The notes beneath the pieces were generated by a model. That model worked only from the letters and a program-made list of their open reading frames with translations. It made no database searches and was not told the origin of the DNA. The position numbers were made by a program, and so were the translations under genes. Below, piece after piece: positions 25,122 to 32,918 of a stretch of DNA of 64,000 bases. The DNA is from Mycolicibacterium komanii (lineage in GTDB: Bacteria > Actinomycetota > Actinomycetes > Mycobacteriales > Mycobacteriaceae): assembly GCF_001050035.1 (NCBI RefSeq), contig NZ_CVTA01000055.1:186001-250000 (forward strand), read 5' to 3'. How positions within the stretch are numbered: position 1 is the stretch's first letter; each line of letters starts with the position of its first letter.

Positions 25122-27110
25122 TTACCAGTGCACACCCGGCACCAGGCGCACCGCCGACTTCACCGGGCGGGGGACTTTCATGGCCCGCTTCGGGTGGCGC
25201 GGCGGCCGTGGTGTTCGCGCGGCTGTCCGTGGCGGCGCCGGCACACCGCGGGCCGCAGCTGAATCCGGATATCCGAGGTAGAGCTGGTGCAGGATTCGCC
25301 GCGAGAGCTTCGGCGTGAAGTAGTTGCCGAAGTCGGCGAGCGTGCCCAGCGGCGTGTCGATCCGGGCCGGTTTGTCGACGAGCCCGCGCACCACCATGGC
25401 CGCGGCATGTTCGGCGCTGATCGGTGGGACCGGGTTGAGCCGGCGCGACGGCACGATCATCGGCGTGCGTACCAACGGCATGTGGATGGTGGTGAACGTG
25501 ATGTGGTCGGAGAGCGTCTCGGTCGCGACCACGTCGGCGAAGGCGTCGAGCGCGGCCTTGGTCGGAAGGTAGGAGCTGTACTTCGGGTTGCGCGCCTGTA
25601 CTCCGGCGCTCGACACGTTGACCACGTGGCCGAACCGTCGTTCCCGCCAATGCGGTAGCAGCGCAAGGACCATTCGCACCGCCCCGAAGTAGTTGACGGC
25701 CATCACGCGCTCGTAGTCGTGCAGGCGGTCGGTGGAGGCGGTCACCGAGCGGCGGATCGAGCGGCCGGCGTTGTTCACCAGATAGTCGACGTGGTCGAAG
25801 CGGCCGAGGATGTCCTTGACGGTGCTCTCGACCGATGTCGAGTCGGTGACGTCGCAGGTGAACGCATGGGCTTGACCGCCGTCGGCCCGGATCTCGGCGA
25901 CCAGGTCGTCGAGCGCATCGGCGTTGCGTGCCAACGCGAACACGGTCGCGCCGCGTTCGGCGATCGCGATGGCTGAAGCCCGTCCGATGCCGCTCGAGGC
26001 GCCGGTGACGATCACGTGCTTGCCGACCAGCGGACCGGCTGGATCGTCGCGCCGCGCGCGATCGGGGTCGAGATGGCCGGCCCAATAACGCCACAGCGCG
26101 GGCGCGTAGTCGGCGAAGCGGGGGACCGTTATCCCCGTGCCGTGCAACGCTTCTGAGGTGTGATCGGCGGTGAATGTGGGCATCAGGTCGACGACGTCGA
26201 GAACGTCGGCGGGCAGCCCGAGTTGCGTGGCCACCATGTTACGCACGACCTTCACGCGGCCGGTGGCCTTCAGCAGTGGGGTGGCGGTGGAGCGGGGAAG
26301 GGACGCGCGCAGCGGTGGAAGCCCGGCCGGCTTGGCCACAGCGCGGTAGATGCCGCGCAGCCCAATCGTTTTCGGTGCGGTCAAGTGGAACGTCTCACCG
26401 TCGCGGTCCGGCAGATGCATGAGAGCGACGAGCGCGTCGGCCACATAATCGACCGGGACGAGGTTGGTGCGGCCGGTGTCGGGCAGCGCCATCGGGGTGA
26501 TCGACGGCAACGAGGCCAGCCTGGCGAGCATCGGGAAGAAGTAGTACGGCCCGTCGACCTTGTCCATCTCGCCGGTGCGCGAGTCGCCGACGACGACGGC
26601 GGGTCGATACACCCGGTACCGCAGCCCGGGCGTCGTGCGGACCAGCTGTTCGGCCTCGAACTTGGTCCGGTGATACGGCGTCGGCAATTCCTGGCCGACG
26701 TCGAAGTCGTCCTCGGTGAACTCGCCGCGGAAGGTGCCCGCGACCGCGATCGAGGACACGTGGTGCAGGGTTGCGTCGAGTCGTTTGGCGAGGTCGATGA
26801 CCGCGCGGGTGCCGTCGACGTTGGCCGCACGCTGGTCGGCGTCGGAGGCGGTGATGTCGTAGACGGCGCCGCAGTGCACGACGTGGTCGACGACGCCGAT
26901 GGCGTTTGGCGTCAGACCGAGGTCCGGTTCGCAGAGGTCGCCGACCAGCGGTTTCACCCGTTCGCCCCAGGTGGCGGCGAGGCGTTCGAACCGGGACAGC
27001 GAGGGTCGGCGCACGAGCACGAGCACCTCGGCGTCGCTGCTGCGGGCCAACAGTCGCGTGACGACCCGTCTGCCGATAAACCCGGTACCGCCGGTAACGA
27101 CATAGCGCAT
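25122..27110 (-). CDS. acrA1: two-domain reductase (fatty acyl-CoA reductase type, Rv3391-like)
   Basis: The 662-residue protein is a fusion of two short-chain dehydrogenase domains. The N-terminal extended SDR (residues 1-370) has TGGTGFIG near residue 7 and a YHRTKFEAE catalytic Tyr-x-x-x-Lys, and resembles the male-sterility acyl-CoA reductases. The C-terminal classical SDR (about 385-620) has TGASSGIG and SSYLPTKAAL with Tyr and Lys. M. tuberculosis Rv3391 (acrA1) has the same build. Enzymes of this type reduce fatty acyl-CoA to aldehyde or alcohol for wax ester or ether lipid synthesis. Starts at 27110 and 27119 are both possible. It is divergent from htdY. Confidence 0.88.
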   Translation of the reverse strand: MRYVVTGGTGFIGRRVVTRLLARSSDAEVLVLVRRPSLSRFERLAATWGERVKPLVGDLCEPDLGLTPNAIGVVDHVVHCGAVYDITASDADQRAANVDGTRAVIDLAKRLDATLHHVSSIAVAGTFRGEFTEDDFDVGQELPTPYHRTKFEAEQLVRTTPGLRYRVYRPAVVVGDSRTGEMDKVDGPYYFFPMLARLASLPSITPMALPDTGRTNLVPVDYVADALVALMHLPDRDGETFHLTAPKTIGLRGIYRAVAKPAGLPPLRASLPRSTATPLLKATGRVKVVRNMVATQLGLPADVLDVVDLMPTFTADHTSEALHGTGITVPRFADYAPALWRYWAGHLDPDRARRDDPAGPLVGKHVIVTGASSGIGRASAIAIAERGATVFALARNADALDDLVAEIRADGGQAHAFTCDVTDSTSVESTVKDILGRFDHVDYLVNNAGRSIRRSVTASTDRLHDYERVMAVNYFGAVRMVLALLPHWRERRFGHVVNVSSAGVQARNPKYSSYLPTKAALDAFADVVATETLSDHITFTTIHMPLVRTPMIVPSRRLNPVPPISAEHAAAMVVRGLVDKPARIDTPLGTLADFGNYFTPKLSRRILHQLYLGYPDSAAARGVPAPPRTAARTPRPPRHPKRAMKVPRPVKSAVRLVPGVHW

Positions 27111-27152
27111 GCGAGCCATCGTGGACCGCCACGGCCGGAAGGTCAATGCCGA

Positions 27153-27158
27153 TATCGT
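27153..27158 (+). promoter_or_regulatory. -10 element of htdY
   Basis: TATCGT lies seven bases before the ATG at 27166 and supports leaderless transcription and that start. Confidence 0.5.
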
Positions 27159-27165
27159 TCCGGGT

Positions 27166-28035
27166 ATGCCTCTCGACCCCAACGCCATCGGCGCCAAGAC
27201 CGACCCCCAACTGTTCGAATGGAGCGACCGCGACACGCTGCTGTACGCGCTGGGCGTCGGCGCGGGCACCGCGGATCTCGCGTTCACCACCGAGAACAGT
27301 CACGGCATCGAGCAACAGGTCCTGCCTACGTACGCGGTGATCGCATGCCTGCCGTTCGCGGCGGCGGGTCTGATCGGCTCGTTCAACTTCGCGATGCTGC
27401 TGCACGGTTCCCAGGGGATCCGGCTGTATGAACCGCTGAAGCCGGCCGGCAAGCTCAGCGTCGTCGCGGAGGTCGCCGACATCCAGGACAAGGGTGAGGG
27501 CAAGAACGCGATTGTGATGCTCAAGGCGACGGGTAAGGATCCCGACACGTCGAAGGTGGTGGCAGAGACGTTCACGACGGCGGTGATTCGCGGTGAGGGT
27601 GGCTTCGGCGGTCAGCCGGGGCAGCGCCCGCCCGCTCCCGAGATCCCTGACCGGGAACCGGACGCCCGAATTGCGTTGCCCACGCGGGAAGATCAGGCGT
27701 TGATCTATCGGTTGTCGGGCGATCGCAATCCGTTGCACAGCGATCCGTGGTTCGCGCGGGAACTGGCCGGCTTCCCGAAGCCGATCCTGCACGGGCTGTG
27801 CAGCTACGGAGTGGCGGGTCGTGCGCTGGTCGCCGAACTGGGTGGGTGTGACGCGACGAAGGTCAGCGCGATCGACGCCAGGTTCACGTCGCCGGTGTTC
27901 CCGGGAGAGACGTTGACGACGTCGATCTGGCGGACCGAGGCGGGTCGCGCGGTGTTCCGTACGGAGGCGGCCGAACCGGACGGTTCGAACGCGCGCCTCG
28001 TGCTGGAGGACGGCACGGCCGAATACCGCGACTGA
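27166..28035 (+). CDS. htdY: (3R)-hydroxyacyl dehydratase HtdY
   Basis: The 289-residue double hotdog protein closely matches M. tuberculosis HtdY (Rv3389c). The hydratase 2 motif is YRLSGDRNPLHSDP, with catalytic Asp and His, followed by PKPILHGLCSYG in the second hotdog domain (residues 165-285). The first domain is degenerate and forms the acyl-binding half. It hydrates trans-2-enoyl-CoA to (3R)-hydroxyacyl-CoA, or the reverse, in fatty acid metabolism. The ATG at 27166 gives the family N-terminus and has a -10 element seven bases upstream. The gene is divergent from the two-domain reductase, another lipid enzyme. Confidence 0.93.
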   Translation: MPLDPNAIGAKTDPQLFEWSDRDTLLYALGVGAGTADLAFTTENSHGIEQQVLPTYAVIACLPFAAAGLIGSFNFAMLLHGSQGIRLYEPLKPAGKLSVVAEVADIQDKGEGKNAIVMLKATGKDPDTSKVVAETFTTAVIRGEGGFGGQPGQRPPAPEIPDREPDARIALPTREDQALIYRLSGDRNPLHSDPWFARELAGFPKPILHGLCSYGVAGRALVAELGGCDATKVSAIDARFTSPVFPGETLTTSIWRTEAGRAVFRTEAAEPDGSNARLVLEDGTAEYRD

Positions 28036-28092
28036 CGCTCATTTGGTCGATCCGGAGGCGTGTGCCGCCGGGGATTGACAGGATGGTCGACC

Positions 28093-28977
28093 ATGAGGCT
28101 CGTCGTTGGATACCTGGCCACTCCCGGCGGTGCGGATGCGCTGGCGCTCGGTGTGCGGTTCGCGCGCACGTTGGGCGCCGAACTCGACCTGTGCATGGTG
28201 TTGCCGCCGGATCGGGTGGTGCCGTCGATCAAGCCGGTGGGGGATTTCGAGAAGCACCTCGTCGAGCAGGCCGAGCAGTGGTTGGAAGAGGCTCGTGCGT
28301 CGGTGCCCGACGACATCGTGGTGCGCAGCCATGTCCGCGTCGACGATTCGGCGGCCGACGGGCTGATCCAGGAAGCCGCGCGCGTCGAGGCGGACATGAT
28401 CATCGTCGGCGGGTCGGGCGGCCTGGCGGGCAGCTTCTCGCTGGGGTCGGTGGTGAACGGGTTGTTGCACTCGGCGCCGTTGCCGGTGGCGGTGGCGCCG
28501 AGGGGTACGCGGAATTCGCCTGTCGACCGTGTGCGGGAAGCGACGTGCGCGATCGGTGAGCGTGAAGGCGCGGATGTCTTGTTGGACATGGCTGTTCGCT
28601 ACAGCAGGGCGGCGGGCACTCCATTGCGACTGGTGTCGCTGGTCGCGCTTGACCCCACGTTCGGAGCGCTGCGCGGGGACGGTGAGGCGGTGCGGGAGCG
28701 GGCGCTCGCTCATGCCCGTCATGTGCTCGATGTGGCGAAATCGGAGTTGCCGCAGGACTTCCCGGTGACGTCGACGATCGCGGAGGGTGCGACGATCGAG
28801 GAGGCGGTGGGCAAGCTGGACTGGCGCGACGGGGACCTGATCATGGTCGGGTCGAGCCGGCTGAGCGCGCCGCGGCGGCTGTTCCTCGGGTCGAAGGCGG
28901 CCAAGATGCTGCGAGTGCTCGACGTGCCGATGGTGGTGGTGCCGCGCGAGCAATTCGGCCGCGAAGATCTGCCCTAG
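28093..28977 (+). CDS. tandem universal stress protein (UspA) domains
   Basis: The 294-residue protein has two USP domains, residues 1-140 and 150-290. Each ends with an ATP-binding-type loop: GGSGGLAGSFSLGSV in the first, and GSSRLSAPRRLFLGS in the second, which lacks the middle Gly. Mycobacterial USPs of this type bind ATP or cAMP and respond to hypoxia and stress. No DosR box was recognised upstream. ATG 28093 was chosen because earlier in-frame GTG codons lie before the conserved first strand MRLVVGYLATPGG. A cyclase gene follows after 22 bases, which is of interest because some mycobacterial USPs bind cAMP. Confidence 0.88.
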   Translation: MRLVVGYLATPGGADALALGVRFARTLGAELDLCMVLPPDRVVPSIKPVGDFEKHLVEQAEQWLEEARASVPDDIVVRSHVRVDDSAADGLIQEAARVEADMIIVGGSGGLAGSFSLGSVVNGLLHSAPLPVAVAPRGTRNSPVDRVREATCAIGEREGADVLLDMAVRYSRAAGTPLRLVSLVALDPTFGALRGDGEAVRERALAHARHVLDVAKSELPQDFPVTSTIAEGATIEEAVGKLDWRDGDLIMVGSSRLSAPRRLFLGSKAAKMLRVLDVPMVVVPREQFGREDLP

Positions 28978-28996
28978 CGGTGCGCGAGGAAGTCGG
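28977..28996. repeat. 20-bp direct repeat, left copy
   Basis: GCGGTGCGCGAGGAAGTCGG is 19/20 identical to 30331-30350. The right copy encodes the C-terminus of the alpha/beta hydrolase (minus strand). The left copy, on the minus strand, reads PDFLAHR followed by a stop, so it looks like a leftover hydrolase end. Confidence 0.6.
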
Positions 28997-28999
28997 GCC

Positions 29000-30316
29000 A
29001 TGTTCTCCGAGACGCGGTATGCGACGAACGGAGATCTGCGAATCGCCTACCGCGCGTCCGCCGAGGGTGAGCGCGACATCCTTGTCATCCCGAACTGGTT
29101 CTCGAACTGTGAGCTCACGCCGGAGCTCCCGGCCACGCGCGGATGGGTCGAGGCGATGACATCGTTAGGTCGGCTGATCTTCTTCGACCAGCCGGGTATG
29201 GGGGCCTCCGATCCCCTCCCCGGCGGTGCGTTGCCGACCCTGGAAATGTGGGTCGACAGCATCAGCGCGGTTCTCCATGCACTTGGCAGTAGCGAAACCG
29301 TCCTGATCGCCGGTGTCGGCGCGTTGGCGGCAGGGGCGCTCTTCGCCGCAACGCATCCTTCACGGACGACGGGGCTGGTGGTGTTGGAGGGTTATGCAGA
29401 TCCGAACGCGGTGCGCGTCGATGGACCGACGCCGGAGGAAGTCCTCGCCGCAATGGTCGACACGTGGGGCACCGGGGAGTCGCAACACTTCTTGAATCCG
29501 GACATGCCGTGGAACGAGGAGATTCGGGCGGCTTGGGCTCGGTTCGAACGTCTGTCGGCGAGCCCAAGCACCGCCGCGTCGATGATGCGTTTCATGGCCG
29601 AGATGGACGTGCGTGCGCTGCTCCCGGCGATCCGGGTTCCCACACTTGTCGTTCACCACACGGATGATGTTGTGATTCCGCGGGATTGGGGCAAGTACGT
29701 CGCTGATCACATTCCAGCTGCGCGCTACGTCGAGCTGCCCGGTCGGAACCTGATACACGTGGTCGAACCATGGCGTGAGTCTTTTCAGCAGATCGCCGAG
29801 TTCGTTACCGGCAAGCAGGTCGACGTAGCCGACGATCGCGTCCTCGCGACGGTGTTGTTCACCGACATCGTGGACTCGACTCGCCGCGCATCGGAGATGG
29901 GCGATCGCGACTGGCATGCGTTGCTTGATGCGCACGATGCCGTCGTGCGATCACAACTCGCCCGGTTTCGCGGCCGCGAGGTGAACACCACGGGTGATGG
30001 ATTCGTGGCGATGTTCGACGGACCGCAGCGAGCGATCCGCTGCGCCATGGCTATTAGCGATGCGGTGCAGGCGCTCGGCATCGAAGTTCGCGCGGGTTTG
30101 CACACCGGTGAGTGTGAACTGCGCGGCGACGACATCGGCGGTATCGCCGTGCACATCGGTGCCCGCGTCGCTGCGTTGGCGCGGGCCAACGAGGTGCTGG
30201 TGTCGAGTACGTTGCGCGATCTGGTGATCGGCTCAGGATTGGAGTTCGAAGAACGCGGGACACATCAACTGAAAGGTGTGCCCGGTGAATGGCGTCTGCT
30301 TGCCGTCGCCACTTAG
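29000..30316 (+). CDS. degenerate alpha/beta hydrolase fused to a class III nucleotide cyclase
   Basis: The 438-residue protein joins an alpha/beta hydrolase fold (residues 1-270) to a class III adenylate/guanylate cyclase domain (280-435). In the cyclase part the metal Asps are Asp289 (FTDIVD) and Asp333 (NTTGDGF), the base-binding Asp is Asp378 and the Arg is Arg389. The adenine-selecting Lys position is Asn329 and the transition-state Asn position is His385, so activity or base preference may be unusual. In the hydrolase part the nucleophile elbow reads GVGAL with Gly107 in place of Ser, and the usual His is missing (PGRNLIH), so it cannot act as a normal hydrolase. I infer a ligand-sensing domain controlling cyclic nucleotide output. 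A short direct repeat flanks the gene. Confidence 0.85.
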   Translation: MFSETRYATNGDLRIAYRASAEGERDILVIPNWFSNCELTPELPATRGWVEAMTSLGRLIFFDQPGMGASDPLPGGALPTLEMWVDSISAVLHALGSSETVLIAGVGALAAGALFAATHPSRTTGLVVLEGYADPNAVRVDGPTPEEVLAAMVDTWGTGESQHFLNPDMPWNEEIRAAWARFERLSASPSTAASMMRFMAEMDVRALLPAIRVPTLVVHHTDDVVIPRDWGKYVADHIPAARYVELPGRNLIHVVEPWRESFQQIAEFVTGKQVDVADDRVLATVLFTDIVDSTRRASEMGDRDWHALLDAHDAVVRSQLARFRGREVNTTGDGFVAMFDGPQRAIRCAMAISDAVQALGIEVRAGLHTGECELRGDDIGGIAVHIGARVAALARANEVLVSSTLRDLVIGSGLEFEERGTHQLKGVPGEWRLLAVAT

Positions 30317-30327
30317 AACGGCGGGGC

Positions 30328-31230
30328 TCAGCGATGCGCGAGGAAGTCGGATAGGTACCTGCCGACGACCTCGTTCGGAATCAGGTGATTGGCGTCCACG
30401 AGTTCGATCCGCGCATCGGGGAGTCGCTGCCGCAGGCCGGCCGCAGCTCTGCGTCCGTTGTGTGCGGTTTCCTTTATGCCGATGATCGCCAGCACCGGGA
30501 TCCGGGCGGATGCGATCGGATGCAGATCGCAATCGCTGCGCATCGGCCACGGCCTCGGCTCAGCATTACCTAGCGACATCTTGAAACTCGTGGTGCCACT
30601 GGCGAACTGCTGCATGATCGTGTGCATCGGCTCCTCGCGAAGCACTCGGCGCTGTTCCGGGTTGACCATGCTGTCGAGTAGTGACCACACCCGTCGTTCC
30701 GTGGGCCACACGGCGATGGTGGTGAGGCCGCGGAACAGGAAGCGCGGACTCATCCCGCCCGCGATGCCGACTGGGCACACGAATGCCAACCGCTCGACCC
30801 TCTCGGGGAAGACCGTCGCAAAGTGCGTCGCTATCCAGGTCCCGCGCGAGGCGGCAACGATTCCGGCGCGCTGAATTCCCAGTACCTGCAACGCTTCGTC
30901 GAGCCACGCCACTAGGTCGGCGGGTTGGGACGTCGGTCTGGTCGGGGCGCTCTTACCCACCTCGTCGATGGCGTCGAGCATCGTCACACGATGGGTGGCG
31001 GTCAGGATGGGCAGCAGCGGTATCCAACTCGTTGAGCTCGAGGACGAACCGTGGAGCGCGACCAGTGGAGGCCTTGATGGGTCACCGGCCTGAAGCACGT
31101 GCGTGCGCCCGTATGAGGTCTCGACGTCTGATTCCGTCACAGGGACGGCACTGCCGGCCAGGACCGCGTCGTAAAGCCGAAGGTATGCGGCGCGTGCGTC
31201 ATCTGATCGAAATGCAGAGAGTGCGGACAT
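30328..31230 (-). CDS. alpha/beta hydrolase
   Basis: The 300-residue protein is a single alpha/beta hydrolase domain with the oxyanion HGSSSSS near residue 60, the nucleophile elbow AASRGTW near residue 147 and the C-terminal His in DANHLIP near residue 283. The acid position seems to be Glu in IGIKET. Esterases and C-C hydrolases share this pattern; the substrate is unknown. ATG 31230 follows GGAGGAG. Its last codons occur again as a short repeat at 28977-28996, across the cyclase gene. Confidence 0.82.
   Translation of the reverse strand: MSALSAFRSDDARAAYLRLYDAVLAGSAVPVTESDVETSYGRTHVLQAGDPSRPPLVALHGSSSSSTSWIPLLPILTATHRVTMLDAIDEVGKSAPTRPTSQPADLVAWLDEALQVLGIQRAGIVAASRGTWIATHFATVFPERVERLAFVCPVGIAGGMSPRFLFRGLTTIAVWPTERRVWSLLDSMVNPEQRRVLREEPMHTIMQQFASGTTSFKMSLGNAEPRPWPMRSDCDLHPIASARIPVLAIIGIKETAHNGRRAAAGLRQRLPDARIELVDANHLIPNEVVGRYLSDFLAHR
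30331..30350. repeat. 20-bp direct repeat, right copy
   Basis: GCGATGCGCGAGGAAGTCGG differs from 28977-28996 by one base. It lies within the end of the alpha/beta hydrolase gene. Confidence 0.6.
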
Positions 31231-31290
31231 CCGGGTCTCCTCCTCTGCACTTCATACACCGACTTCGCATGGTGGTACAGCGCCTTACGA

Positions 31291-32775
31291 CTAGAACGGT
31301 GGTGGCTTATTGCGCTCGTCGGCGTAGGGCTGATTGCGCTGACGCTCCGCCTCGATGGCCGCCGCGCGGTTCTGTTCGCGGGTTCGCTTGCGTCGCGGCA
31401 TCTTCAAGCATCGAACCGCGTCATCGAGAAGTTCGACGTTCGGATCGATGACCGCGGGCGCGGTCACTCGGCACAGCGACGGGAACAACAGCTTGCTGCC
31501 CGGGTGGGTCGTGTACTTCTGTCCGGCCGGCGAGAGCCAGTCGACGCTGCCGTCGGGATGTTGTCGGTCCCGCCAGCCGAGGAACGTCTTGTAAAGATGA
31601 TGAGTTCGGCACAGACACTTGAGGTTCGACGCCTGCGTTGCGCCCCGCGGATACGGGACCGTGTGGTCGATGTCGCACTGAGTGGCCGGTCTGTCGCAGT
31701 TCGGAAAGCGGCATGTCAGATCGCGGCAGCGGACGAACCACGCCAGCGCCGACGACGGAACCCGCCCCTTCTCCGGCGGCGCGTCCCCGGGATGCCTGAC
31801 GGGTCGACGCTTGGCGACCGCCAGCTTGGCGGCCACGATCGGTGCCGGCACCACTCCGCGACCCATCACGAACCCCGGGCCCGTCTCGGCCGGCCCCACG
31901 AGCGTGGGATCGTCGGCCTCGATCGGCTCGACGGGCTTGTCCCCGTCCAATTCGGCCGGGGTCGCGTCATCGAGTGTGTCCTCGCTCGCCACGACGTGCA
32001 CCACCACACCGCCGACGGGGATGCCTGCGGCCGGGCATTCTTTCGATCCGCACTCACACGGCAGCGTCTCGGCACCGTCGAACGCGGCGGCGACGGCGTC
32101 GGCTCGGCGCTGCTCCTGGGTGCGCGGGTCGTTGTCGCACACAGTGGCGGCCAACGCGTCGAGTCTCTGGTCGATGAACTCACCGTGATGGGCGAACACC
32201 GTCGCTTCGATATACGCGACACCCGAGCCGTCTTTGTTGTCCTTGACCTCGATGTAGCGGCTGCGCGAACTGTTCTCGGCACGGCGCACCGCTGCGGGGT
32301 CGAAGCGGTCGACCCAGTAGTCGATCGCGTTGTGCAACTTCTGCACCGACAGTGCCGTCCACCCCTCGACATGCGCGGCGATCGCGGCATCCACTTTGGC
32401 AAGCGCCTCACAGTCTTGGATCAGGTACGTCCGAAACACGATGGTGGCGACGATGCGGTAGGTGATGGTGCCGGTCAAGAACACCGCGTTGGTTCGAGGC
32501 AGCCGGTCGCGCAGAGCGATCGCGATCTCCAGTTGAGCCGCCGCAACTCCGAACGACACCTGCTGGGTGGGGGCGATCTCGGCGGCGACGGCGGCGTAGT
32601 TGTCGATGATCCACTGCTCGCGATCGGCCGAACCATCGGCGGCGTACATCCGATCCAGGACGTCGGCGGCCGCCGAGAGCCGGCGCGCGCATGCGGCGTT
32701 CTCGATGCGCGCCCACGCACCGGCCGCCCCAGCACCCCTGGCGCCGTCTGCCGCCTCCATCAACTGATCGAACAT
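31291..32775 (-). CDS. 13E12-family protein: DUF222 and HNH endonuclease domains
   Basis: The 494-residue protein has the N-terminal DUF222 domain (about residues 25-310) and a C-terminal HNH nuclease domain with zinc-type Cys pairs (CRFPNC, CLCRTHH) and the catalytic DIDHTVPYPRG near residue 395. This is the 13E12 repeat family, present in several copies in mycobacterial genomes and often linked with mobile DNA. The gene is intact. ATG 32775 gives the family start MFDQL and has TAAATT seven bases upstream. A decayed LexA box overlaps the start codon, as reported for 13E12 genes in M. tuberculosis. It is divergent from dnaE2. Confidence 0.9.
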   Translation of the reverse strand: MFDQLMEAADGARGAGAAGAWARIENAACARRLSAAADVLDRMYAADGSADREQWIIDNYAAVAAEIAPTQQVSFGVAAAQLEIAIALRDRLPRTNAVFLTGTITYRIVATIVFRTYLIQDCEALAKVDAAIAAHVEGWTALSVQKLHNAIDYWVDRFDPAAVRRAENSSRSRYIEVKDNKDGSGVAYIEATVFAHHGEFIDQRLDALAATVCDNDPRTQEQRRADAVAAAFDGAETLPCECGSKECPAAGIPVGGVVVHVVASEDTLDDATPAELDGDKPVEPIEADDPTLVGPAETGPGFVMGRGVVPAPIVAAKLAVAKRRPVRHPGDAPPEKGRVPSSALAWFVRCRDLTCRFPNCDRPATQCDIDHTVPYPRGATQASNLKCLCRTHHLYKTFLGWRDRQHPDGSVDWLSPAGQKYTTHPGSKLLFPSLCRVTAPAVIDPNVELLDDAVRCLKMPRRKRTREQNRAAAIEAERQRNQPYADERNKPPPF

Positions 32776-32788
32776 ACGGACGAATTTA
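32768..32788 (-). promoter_or_regulatory. decayed LexA box and -10 at the 13E12 gene start
   Basis: Reading the minus strand, TAAATT (32783-32788) is followed after seven bases by the ATG. Bases 32768-32783 read TCGTCC-GTAT-GTTCGA, with a perfect right half and two mismatches in the left half of the SOS box. The start codon lies inside the box. Confidence 0.5.
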
Positions 32789-32890
32789 CTCCGGCCCACC
32801 TATGCCGGAGAGGCTCTGCGTCCAACCTGTGGATGAATCCGATCTTGGGGATAAGCAGGCCTTTTGTCGAAATTTGGGCGTACCAGACAC

Positions 32891-32906
32891 TCGAACACAA
32901 GTTCGA
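32891..32906. promoter_or_regulatory. LexA (SOS) box of dnaE2
   Basis: TCGAAC-ACAA-GTTCGA is a perfect mycobacterial SOS box. It directly abuts the -10 element TACACT, so LexA binding would block the promoter. Confidence 0.92.
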
Positions 32907-32912
32907 TACACT
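32907..32912 (+). promoter_or_regulatory. -10 element of dnaE2
   Basis: TACACT lies six bases before the ATG at 32919, which predicts a leaderless mRNA and fixes the start MGWHLGPPSW. Confidence 0.6.
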
Positions 32913-32918
32913 GCATGC

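Noticed and set aside
31291..32775. A complete mobile element around the 13E12 gene
   Set aside because: No terminal repeats, integrase or target duplication were seen. The flanks belong to neighbouring genes.
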